DNA of 5,354 bases from Rickettsiales bacterium. GTDB lineage: Bacteria > Pseudomonadota > Alphaproteobacteria > Rickettsiales > UBA3002. Made by a program: the position numbers and the translations under genes. The notes beneath the pieces were generated by a model. It was given only the letters and a program-made list of their open reading frames with translations, was not told the DNA's origin and made no database searches. Location of the stretch: NCBI GenBank assembly GCA_002725445.1, contig PBPD01000029.1, forward strand, positions 1-5,354. The letters are read 5' to 3'. Shown one piece after another: positions 1 through 5,039 of the stretch; the first letter of the stretch is position 1, and each line of letters starts with the position of its first letter.

Positions 1-165
1 CGCCACCACCGCCACCAGCGGGGCTCCGGGCGGCGCGGCGCGGCGTGGTCGCGCGGGCGGGCGATGCGCGCCGCGTGCTGTGCCGCGTGTAGACATCGTC
101 GACGTCCATTTCGAGGCTCGATATGAGCTCCTGCGCCGCGTCGCCGGTCATCGCATGCGCCGTAA
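1..165. other. High-GC segment of different origin, joined to recJ
   Basis: By hand count this segment is about 74% G+C (the first 60 bases nearly 90%), clearly above the rest of the window. The recJ frame does not extend into it: it has in-frame stops at 124-126 (TGA) and 163-165 (TAA), and no other forward frame gives a recognisable DHH domain. RecJ similarity starts abruptly at about base 166. The segment may be a contig-end assembly chimera, or the edge of an insertion or rearrangement that removed the front of recJ. No inverted repeat, target duplication or transposase is visible. I am fairly sure it is not recJ, but not of its source. Confidence 0.6.
2..151 (-). CDS. Possible N-terminal fragment of an unrelated high-GC protein (partial)
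   Basis: Reading the minus strand from an ATG at 151-149 gives 50 codons open to the window edge. About 84% of these codons end in G or C, as expected for real coding sequence from a high-GC genome. The predicted peptide begins MTGDAAQELISSLEMDVDD, an acidic helix-like start, and then turns into an Arg/Ser/Pro/Ala-rich stretch ending in five glycines. I do not recognise it. No clear ribosome binding site precedes the ATG, and the frame is also open further upstream, across the junction. A plus-strand frame is open over the same bases, as is common at this GC content, so the call is tentative. Confidence 0.27.
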   Translation of the reverse strand, partial: MTGDAAQELISSLEMDVDDVYTRHSTRRASPARATTPRRAARSPAGGGGG

Positions 166-168
166 GCG

Positions 169-1716
169 TTGGCCGCGCCCGATGTGGCGGCATGGCTGGG
201 GCTGACCGCGCTGGCGACCATTGGCGATGTGGTGTCGATCGACTCGCCTGCCAACCGTTTCTTTGTGCAGCAGGGTTTGCAACAGATCAATAACGGCGCG
301 GATCCGGCCATTGCGCAATTGGTGTTTAACGCGCAGCGTGCCTTGCCCATTGGCGAGGAGGATATTGCCTTCACGCTGGCGCCCATTATTAATGCGCCGG
401 GGCGGCTGGGGCAGTCGGTGGCGTGGGGGTTTTTAACCGGAGAGGGCGCGCCTGCAGAGCTGAATGTGCATCGCATGTTTGCCAATGTGCGCTATTTGCA
501 GGAAGAGCTGGACGCGCAACGTGGTCGTATTGACGGGATTATGAGCAACGAGGAAGCCCGCCGCCTGCGCTGGATGCTGAAGACCCAGCTGGATGATATT
601 CCCGATGATGCAGATGCACCGCTGAGCGAAAGCGAGCAGGCATTTGTGGATGCGCGCCGCGCCGACTACAAGCTGGATGCTCCCGATCAGGACTGGCAAT
701 TGCACGGGCATAACCAGATCGACCCGTCGCATCATTTATATATGTTGCTATCGCGCGAGACTAACGAGCTGCGCAAAAGTCTGGAATGGGCCCTGCTGAA
801 AGAGGCGCGCGCGCAGGCTAAGCAGGTGTTGCGCCAACAGCCCGACGCGCAAACCCTGCTGGTGGCAGGCGCAGGCTGGAACGAAGGGCTGGTAGGCATT
901 GTGGCCGGGCGGCTGAAGGAAGAATATGGCATGCCAGTGGTGGCAGCCAGTATTAACGCCAAGGCGGGCACGTGCAAATGTTCGGGTCGCAGCATTAAAG
1001 TGCCGGAGCATCCGGTGGATATTGGCGAGGCATTCCGCACCCTCAATAAGCAAGGCGTGCTGAGCAAGGCAGGCGGCCACCCGATGGCGGCTGGTGCGAG
1101 TTTTACACTGGATAAGCTGGACGCGTTTCGCGCAGGGCTGGAACAGGAGCTGGGCGAGGCTACCCATGCCGCCCGCGCCGCGCAACGTATGGATGTGCAG
1201 GCCGTGATTGATCTGGGCAGCTTGTCGGCGGCGCGTCCAGGCAAAGAAGTGCAGACCATGCAGCACTGGCTGGATGAGGCCGGCAAGCTGGGGCCGTTTG
1301 GCGAAGGCAATGCCAAGCCGCGCGTGGTGCTGAGCAATGTGTATGTGAGCGATATGCGCCGCAGCCGTGACAATAAACATTTGTTTTTCCAGCTGCGCCA
1401 GCCCGGCCCCGGCGGGGTGAGTGTGGATGGTGTGGCGTTTCATGCCGCAGGCACGGCGCTGGAAGGCGCGCTGGATGAGGCGAGTCGCAACCGCGCCTAT
1501 GTGGCGGGCACGCTGGATGTGCGCGAGGTATCGCGCAAAGATGGGCCGCATACGCGGTTGCAGTTGCGGCTGGATGATGTGTTGGTGCCGCCGCAACGCG
1601 CTACTGACCGTCTGCGTCGCGGCACGACCGATCTGTCGGAGGCGATGGAGATGCCCCAAGGCGATGCGTGTGTGCCGGCACTTGTGCGCCAGCAGGGGCG
1701 GGCAGCTGGCCGCTAG
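169..1716 (+). CDS. recJ: Single-stranded-DNA exonuclease RecJ, C-terminal part (5' truncated)
   Basis: RecJ is a 5'-to-3' single-strand DNA exonuclease of recombination and mismatch/base-excision repair. Positions count from the TTG at 169, the first codon after an in-frame stop and not a credible natural start. Residues 10-30 (LGLTALATIGDVV, then NR) match the end of the DHH domain; 69-81 (TLAPIINAPGRLG) match the family's 'LGPRLNAAGRL' block. The DHHA1 domain spans about 228-327, with GWNEGLVGIVAGRLKEEYG (236-254), SGRSI (272-276) and GGHPMAAG (302-309). The OB-like domain spans about 345-475, including GPFGEGN (375-381). The metal-binding DHH motifs, normally some 200 residues upstream, are absent, so this product could not be an active nuclease. 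A block at about 95-192 appears to be an insertion. The family assignment is secure; the truncation may be an assembly effect. Confidence 0.9.
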   Translation: MAAPDVAAWLGLTALATIGDVVSIDSPANRFFVQQGLQQINNGADPAIAQLVFNAQRALPIGEEDIAFTLAPIINAPGRLGQSVAWGFLTGEGAPAELNVHRMFANVRYLQEELDAQRGRIDGIMSNEEARRLRWMLKTQLDDIPDDADAPLSESEQAFVDARRADYKLDAPDQDWQLHGHNQIDPSHHLYMLLSRETNELRKSLEWALLKEARAQAKQVLRQQPDAQTLLVAGAGWNEGLVGIVAGRLKEEYGMPVVAASINAKAGTCKCSGRSIKVPEHPVDIGEAFRTLNKQGVLSKAGGHPMAAGASFTLDKLDAFRAGLEQELGEATHAARAAQRMDVQAVIDLGSLSAARPGKEVQTMQHWLDEAGKLGPFGEGNAKPRVVLSNVYVSDMRRSRDNKHLFFQLRQPGPGGVSVDGVAFHAAGTALEGALDEASRNRAYVAGTLDVREVSRKDGPHTRLQLRLDDVLVPPQRATDRLRRGTTDLSEAMEMPQGDACVPALVRQQGRAAGR

Positions 1717-1759
1717 GCTGGTAATGGAATTTTTATGGCCATGTCCGCAGGCTTAAGCG

Positions 1760-2752
1760 GTGTTTAGTGTATTACAAAATTGGATGCCCCCTATGGCCGC
1801 AGTGGATGAGAGCGACGCGCAAAGCGCCGACGCAACCGACGAGACAATCAAAGTAGCCGAACCGCCTGAGAATCTGCACGAGGTGGGCGAGCTGGTGATG
1901 AATACGCTGGGCGGTATGTGGAGCGCATTCATTGCGCATTTGCCGCTGCTGGCGATTGGGCTGGTAACGCTGTTGCTGACATGGATTGTCAGCGGCGTGG
2001 GCGAGCGGATTGCCCGCCGTGCCATGCGCAACCGTGGCATTCGCCTGTCGCTGCAAGAGCTGATTGTGCGTCTGGTGGTGATTGTGGTGTGGGTGCTGGG
2101 TTTGCTGGTGACCGCGATGATTATTTTCCCCGGACTGACCCCTGCGAGTGCGCTGGGCGGGCTAGGCCTGTTGTCGCTGGCGATCGGTTTTGCCTTTAAG
2201 GATATTTTCGAGAATTTCTTCGCAGGGATACTAATTCTATGGCGCTTTCCGTTTGAGCCGGGTGATTATATTGAAGCGGATGATATTAGCGGCAGCGTCG
2301 AAGAGATTACCGTGCGCAACACGCTGATTCGCCGCACCACGGGCGAGCTGGTGGTGGTGCCCAATTCGCATATTTTCAAAAATCCGGTTGATGTGCTGAC
2401 CAACCATACCACGCGCCGCGAAACCATTATGGCGGGTGTGGCCTATGATGTCGATCTGGCGGCTGCCGTGAAAGTGATTGAAGAGGCGGTGAATGGCTGT
2501 GAAAGCGTGGATAAGAACAAGCCAGTGCAGGTTTTCCCGCATGGGTTTGGCAGTAGCTCGATGGATATTGAAGTGACGTGGTGGTCGGGTGCCGAGCCGG
2601 TGGAGCAGCGCTCCAGCCGCGGCGAGGTGGTGCTGGCGATCAAGCAGGCGCTGGATGCGAACGATATGGAAATTCCGTTCCCGTATCGTACGCTCACCTT
2701 CAAAGAGCCGTTGCCTTTGCAGCGCCCCGATGATGCCTCTGCGGAGTCCTAA
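1760..2752 (+). CDS. MscS-family small-conductance mechanosensitive channel
   Basis: This inner-membrane channel opens under membrane tension and releases solutes on osmotic down-shock. It has 330 residues with the MscS order: an acidic N-terminal stretch (13-45); hydrophobic segments at about 58-80 and 101-123; the Gly/Ala-rich pore helix at 128-146 (SALGGLGLLSLAIGFA); the amphipathic TM3b FKDIFENFFAGILIL (146-160); the beta domain with FEPGDYIE (165-172), GSVEEITVRNTLIR (178-191) and VVVPNSHIF (198-206); and an alpha/beta C-terminal domain ending with IPFPYRTL (305-312). Length is close to E. coli MscS (286) plus the N-terminal extension. The start is the GTG at 1760, preceded by a weak GCAGG; ATG codons at 1784 and 1793 are alternatives without a better site. 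It follows recJ by 43 bases with no terminator seen, so the two may be cotranscribed. Confidence 0.92.
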   Translation: MFSVLQNWMPPMAAVDESDAQSADATDETIKVAEPPENLHEVGELVMNTLGGMWSAFIAHLPLLAIGLVTLLLTWIVSGVGERIARRAMRNRGIRLSLQELIVRLVVIVVWVLGLLVTAMIIFPGLTPASALGGLGLLSLAIGFAFKDIFENFFAGILILWRFPFEPGDYIEADDISGSVEEITVRNTLIRRTTGELVVVPNSHIFKNPVDVLTNHTTRRETIMAGVAYDVDLAAAVKVIEEAVNGCESVDKNKPVQVFPHGFGSSSMDIEVTWWSGAEPVEQRSSRGEVVLAIKQALDANDMEIPFPYRTLTFKEPLPLQRPDDASAES

Positions 2753-2816
2753 TCGCTTTTTTATGTGTGGCGGTGCACACTGCATATTACGCAAGCAAGC
2801 AAAATAGAAAAATACG

Positions 2817-2960
2817 ATGCCAAAGATAATGTTCATATTAGCCGCGCTGGCACTGGGACTGAGTGCGTGCAGTGCACCCGCACCGAGTGTGGAAGCCGAA
2901 GGCAGCGCACCTAGCGCGCCGCAGGTGATTCCGGCAGATGGTGGCTACGAACTGGCATAG
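2817..2960 (+). CDS. Very small lipoprotein (47 aa)
   Basis: The ATG at 2817 opens 47 codons ending in TAG at 2958-2960. Residues 1-17 form a short lipoprotein signal: Lys at position 3, a hydrophobic core, and the lipobox LSAC at 15-18 with the acylated Cys at 18. Ser at +2 (not Asp) predicts sorting to the outer membrane in the enterobacterial scheme. The mature peptide is only 30 residues, rich in Ala, Pro and Ser, and ends GGYELA. An in-frame TAG at 2805-2807 excludes a longer start; ATG 2829 is possible but would remove the only lysine. No strong ribosome binding site is seen. It lies 64 bases after mscS and before a terminator, so it may be the last gene of that unit. It lacks the GLKGPL-type motif of LptM; the function is unknown. 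Confidence 0.62.
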   Translation: MPKIMFILAALALGLSACSAPAPSVEAEGSAPSAPQVIPADGGYELA

Positions 2961-2982
2961 ATAAAGGCATAGATAGCGGCAT
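2954..2982 (+). repeat. 12-bp tandem repeat over the lipoprotein stop codon
   Basis: GGCATAGATA occurs at 2954-2963 and again at 2966-2975, followed by a third partial copy GGCAT at 2978-2982. The spacing is 12 bases each time. The first copy contains the lipoprotein stop codon, and because the period is a multiple of three the second copy repeats the same TAG in frame. This is most simply a slippage duplication. Confidence 0.75.
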
Positions 2983-3055
2983 CGTCACTGACATATGTAA
3001 TGTATAGCGTGTAGCGCGCGATAGATTGCTCCCGTATCCGCTAACCGCGGATTTC
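2983..3055. other. Non-coding spacer with a small hairpin
   Basis: I see no gene here. It holds the palindrome ACATATGT at 2991-2998 and a perfect 6-bp hairpin, ATCCGC (3036-3041), loop TAACC, GCGGAT (3047-3052), only three bases before the main terminator stem. The small hairpin has no T run and its role is unclear; it may strengthen termination or be chance. Confidence 0.35.
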
Positions 3056-3091
3056 AGCAGGCGTTTATTTCCTAGCATAAGCGCCTGCTTT
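3056..3091 (+). terminator. Rho-independent-type terminator after mscS and the lipoprotein gene
   Basis: AGCAGGCGTTTAT (3056-3068) pairs with ATAAGCGCCTGCT (3077-3089) to give a 13-bp stem with one G-T wobble and the 8-base loop TTCCTAGC. A short, interrupted T-rich tail (TTTACCCTTT) follows. The tail is modest, but the stem is the strongest in the window. It sits after the lipoprotein gene and before the next promoter, where a transcript end is expected. The opposite strand has no T run after the stem. Confidence 0.75.
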
Positions 3092-3133
3092 ACCCTTTAG
3101 AAGAAACCGTGCGTATGTCACGTAGGTGCGGTG

Positions 3134-3161
3134 GCATATTGTATGCGCCTGCAAAATTTGC
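3134..3161. promoter_or_regulatory. Candidate operator: two short palindromes over the promoter
   Basis: GCATA-TTG-TATGC (3134-3146) is a perfect 5-bp-arm dyad covering the -35. GCAAA-A-TTTGC (3151-3161) is another, lying in the spacer and touching the -10. Both have the form GC...GC and their centres are 16 bases apart. A repressor bound here would block RNA polymerase. The arms are short, the two are not identical, and no regulator gene is in the window, so this is a suggestion only. Confidence 0.33.
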
Positions 3162-3167
3162 TATACT
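3139..3167 (+). promoter_or_regulatory. Sigma-70-type promoter of the metal-handling operon
   Basis: The extended -10 is TGC TATACT (3159-3167), with hexamer TATACT one base off consensus. Exactly 17 bases upstream lies a partial -35, TTGTAT (3139-3144), with the conserved TTG. Transcription should begin about 7 bases after the -10, at 3174-3175, which is at or next to the A of the ATG at 3175. The message may therefore be leaderless. The 17-bp spacing argues against a classic MerR-type promoter, which has a 19-20-bp spacer. Confidence 0.6.
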
Positions 3168-3174
3168 CAACATT

Positions 3175-3582
3175 ATGAAATCAGCTTTGCGAACAGTGTG
3201 TGTGATGCTGGCGCTTCTGGGTTTCGCAGTTATGCCGGCGATGGCCGCTTCTCAGATGGATTGTTGTTCCACCAATGGCATGCAGGATGCGAATGCACAG
3301 ACCGCGCTCGAGGTTGATATGGCTGTAGAGATGGTGGCGGACATGACAAAAGGTCTGCCATGCCACGAGGCCGCAAACGCCAAGCAAGGCGCCCAAAATA
3401 CTAACGATTCTCCATGCGATAACTGCCAATGCGAGAAGCTTTCGCAAAGCAAAACCGTGCTGCCCAATGCGATGCCTACCCGTGGCAAACGCATGAAGGA
3501 AGCAGCGCATCCTATCCCTCTTATTTTCCATTTTGACCGTACCCCGCGTACCCTCAAACGCCCCCCGCGTATCGAAGCGTAG
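3175..3582 (+). CDS. Small exported Cys-rich protein, putative metal binder (135 aa)
   Basis: I chose ATG 3175 because it starts a clean signal peptide: MKSALRT, a hydrophobic core, and PAMA before cleavage at about residue 24. The upstream GTG at 3109 would add 22 residues and place the promoter inside the gene. The mature part carries the potential metal ligands CC (30-31), LPCH (61-64) and CDNCQC (81-86), several methionines, and a basic, proline-containing tail with PPRIEA at the end. Arrangements like this are seen in small periplasmic proteins near copper and mercury genes, but I cannot name the family. No Shine-Dalgarno precedes the ATG, in keeping with a leaderless mRNA. It is the first gene of the four-gene unit. 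A role in binding thiophilic metal in the periplasm is inferred from these residues and its neighbours. Confidence 0.72.
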   Translation: MKSALRTVCVMLALLGFAVMPAMAASQMDCCSTNGMQDANAQTALEVDMAVEMVADMTKGLPCHEAANAKQGAQNTNDSPCDNCQCEKLSQSKTVLPNAMPTRGKRMKEAAHPIPLIFHFDRTPRTLKRPPRIEA

Positions 3583-3619
3583 TTTATCTAACGACTAACG
3601 TACGATGTTGAACGCGCAT

Positions 3620-3626
3620 AGGGGAG
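3620..3626 (+). promoter_or_regulatory. Strong ribosome binding site of the barrel gene
   Basis: AGGGGAG lies 7 bases before the ATG at 3634 and fixes that start. Together with the SD-less first gene, it suggests that the second gene can be translated more strongly than the first. Confidence 0.75.
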
Positions 3627-3633
3627 AACACTC

Positions 3634-4278
3634 ATGCGATTTAGTATTTGGTTGGGCATAGGCGTGTTAGCCTTACCCACAGTGGCACTGGCAAGGCCGG
3701 TGTCGTACCCGGAAGGGATTACGCTGCAAACCTGGAATGATGGCGAACGCCACACAGCGGTCGCGCATTATTCGCCGACGGCTAAATATTCGGTCGGATT
3801 ACGCAGCGCGTATCACCACCGCGACAATTGGTGGATGAACGCATTGCAGGCGACTTATCTGGCCAAGCGCTGGAACATGCCGGGTTCGCAGGCGAATGTC
3901 TATCTGATGGGCATGGTCGGCGATGCCTATAGCGATGCAGGTGCTACCGATGGCAAGCACGAATTGCTGGGCAGTGCCGGCATTATGGCCGACTGGGAAA
4001 CCCGCCGTTGGTTCACGTCTTATGCGCTGCACGGCACCTATGCAGGCGATATCCATAGCGGGATCGAACAGCGCGCCCGCGTGGGCGTGGCTCCCTATAT
4101 TGGGGATTATGGCGATTTGCATACCTGGCTGATGTTGCAGGTCGATCATCGCCCCGCACGCAGCGAAGAAGTGTGGGATGTGACGCCGATGGTACGTCTG
4201 TTCAAAGGCGTGCATATGGCCGAAGCCGGTGTGTCACTGCGCGGCGACGTGATGGTGAACTACACGATACGATTTTAA
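3634..4278 (+). CDS. Probable outer-membrane beta-barrel protein of unknown family
   Basis: This 214-residue product has a signal peptide (MRFSIWLGIGVLALPTVALA, cleaved at about 20). The rest has no long hydrophobic helix but many short stretches of alternating polar and non-polar residues rich in Tyr and Trp (for example TAVAHYS 41-47, YSVGLRSAY 52-60, ANVYLMGMVGDAY 87-99, WLMLQVDHR 165-173, EAGVSLRGDVMVNYTIRF 197-214). The last residue is Phe and the terminal strand VNYTIRF fits the C-terminal signature recognised by the Bam complex. An 8- or 10-strand barrel would fit this length. I do not recognise the family. By position, between an exported Cys-rich protein and an HMA protein, it may pass or sense metal at the outer membrane; this is inference. 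It has a strong ribosome binding site. Confidence 0.78.
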   Translation: MRFSIWLGIGVLALPTVALARPVSYPEGITLQTWNDGERHTAVAHYSPTAKYSVGLRSAYHHRDNWWMNALQATYLAKRWNMPGSQANVYLMGMVGDAYSDAGATDGKHELLGSAGIMADWETRRWFTSYALHGTYAGDIHSGIEQRARVGVAPYIGDYGDLHTWLMLQVDHRPARSEEVWDVTPMVRLFKGVHMAEAGVSLRGDVMVNYTIRF

Positions 4279-4305
4279 TTAGCGTCTGATTAACAGAGAT
4301 AAAAC

Positions 4306-4310
4306 GGAGA
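4306..4310 (+). promoter_or_regulatory. Ribosome binding site of the HMA gene
   Basis: GGAGA lies 8 bases before the ATG at 4319 and supports that start. Confidence 0.6.
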
Positions 4311-4318
4311 TACGTGAC

Positions 4319-4621
4319 ATGAAAAAATTAATGACCCTGACTATGGTGCTGGCATGGATGGCTAGCGCACCTGCTTTGGCAAATGATCGCACTTTGACCG
4401 CCACGATTAATGGGCTGGTCTGTGATTTCTGCGCGCAGGCACTGGAAAAAGTGTTTGGCAAACGCGATGAAGTGCAAGCCGTGAACGTGAATATGGATGA
4501 AAAACGCCTGAGCATTAATCTGCAGGATGGCACCGATTTGGAAGATGAAACGGTGCGCAAACTGGTAGAAGATGCGGGCTATAACACAGTGAGTATTGAT
4601 CGCAATTATGACGCAAAATGA
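4319..4621 (+). CDS. Periplasmic heavy-metal-associated (HMA) domain protein, MerP-like
   Basis: This 100-residue protein has a signal peptide (Lys-Lys start, hydrophobic core, APALA, cleavage at about 21-22) followed by one HMA domain (about 25-95). The metal site is GLVCDFC (32-38), with Cys35 and Cys38 as the CxxC pair that binds soft metals such as Cu(I) or Hg(II). The following helix ALEKVFGK, the strand VNVNMDEKRLSI and the ending LVEDAGYNTVSI complete the ferredoxin-like fold. In mer operons MerP has this form and location and hands Hg(II) to MerT. The CDFC core differs from the usual MTCxxC of MerP and CopZ, so the metal is open. Its stop codon overlaps the next gene by 14 bases, implying translational coupling with the membrane protein it probably serves. 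Confidence 0.88.
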   Translation: MKKLMTLTMVLAWMASAPALANDRTLTATINGLVCDFCAQALEKVFGKRDEVQAVNVNMDEKRLSINLQDGTDLEDETVRKLVEDAGYNTVSIDRNYDAK

Positions 4622-5012
4622 TGTAAGCCAAAAAAACGTAACGATTTGGCAATCTGTCGCCGTGCCGGTGGCAGGCTTGTTTACTGCGCTCGGCACATTG
4701 GTGTGTTGCGCTCTGCCGGCGCTGTTTGTGGCGCTTGGGGCAGGGGCAGCACTGGCCGGGCTGGTGAGCAGTGCGCCGTGGCTGGTGGCACTCTCGCAGC
4801 ATAAAGTGTGGGTGTTTGGCATTGCCGGCACGCTGATTGTGGCAGGCGGGCTGTTGCGCTGGAACGCACGCTATGCACCATGCCCGGCAGACCCGCGCGC
4901 CGCGGCTATCTGCACCCGCATGCGCCGCATTGGCGGTGTGGTCTATTGGGCGAGCGTGGCGATTTATGCGGTAGGGTTTTTCTTTGCGTTTGTAGCGGTG
5001 GAGCTTAGCTAA
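4608..5012 (+). CDS. MerT-like inner-membrane metal transport protein
   Basis: This 134-residue membrane protein has hydrophobic segments at about 15-34, 36-58, 66-84 and 108-131. It shares MerT's key features: a vicinal Cys pair in the first segment (LVCCALPALFVALGAG, Cys33-34) and a second pair in the loop before the last segment (Cys92 and Cys102), followed by a basic stretch (TRMRR). In MerT the first pair receives Hg(II) from MerP and the second passes it to the cytoplasm. Here the loop pair is CX9C rather than the CX5C of Tn501 MerT, and there are four segments rather than three. I chose ATG 4608, which overlaps the HMA gene by 14 bases; TTG 4596 is less likely. There is no good ribosome binding site, so translation is probably coupled. 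The MerT-like assignment is good; the substrate is not proven. Confidence 0.75.
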   Translation: MTQNDVSQKNVTIWQSVAVPVAGLFTALGTLVCCALPALFVALGAGAALAGLVSSAPWLVALSQHKVWVFGIAGTLIVAGGLLRWNARYAPCPADPRAAAICTRMRRIGGVVYWASVAIYAVGFFFAFVAVELS

Positions 5013-5017
5013 GCAGC

Positions 5018-5039
5018 GTTACGCCTGCGCGTGGGTAAC
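5018..5039. terminator. Weak hairpin between convergent genes
   Basis: GTTAC (5018-5022) pairs with GTAAC (5035-5039), extended by CC/GG with one bulged G and a 7-base loop. It lies between the stop codons of the operon and the minus-strand gene and touches the latter's TAG. There is no T run on either side, so it is only a possible transcript end for both. Confidence 0.25.

Noticed and set aside
169..171. TTG at 169 as the true start of recJ
   Set aside because: It is only the first start-like codon after an in-frame stop. The sequence is already inside a conserved domain and the catalytic DHH part is missing.
748..1659. Long minus-strand frame opposite recJ
   Set aside because: It is the mirror of a strongly conserved plus-strand gene, is rich in His/Arg/Cys, and has no recognisable domain.
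2765..2780. GTGTG/CACAC hairpin after mscS as a terminator
   Set aside because: The stem is only 5 bp, the loop is 6 bases, and no T run follows; the T run nearby precedes it.
2237..2836. Minus-strand frame opposite mscS
   Set aside because: It lies opposite a secure MscS gene and its translation has the His/Arg-rich composition typical of antisense shadow frames.
2817..2960. The small lipoprotein as LptM (YifL)
   Set aside because: It has a lipobox but lacks the GLKGPL-type sequence after the Cys that marks LptM.
3134..3167. A MerR-type promoter with operator in a long spacer
   Set aside because: The spacer is 17 bp, not 19-20 bp, and the palindrome in it has only 5-bp arms.
3109..3174. 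GTG start at 3109 for the Cys-rich protein
   Set aside because: It would add 22 residues before a complete signal peptide and put the promoter inside the coding region.
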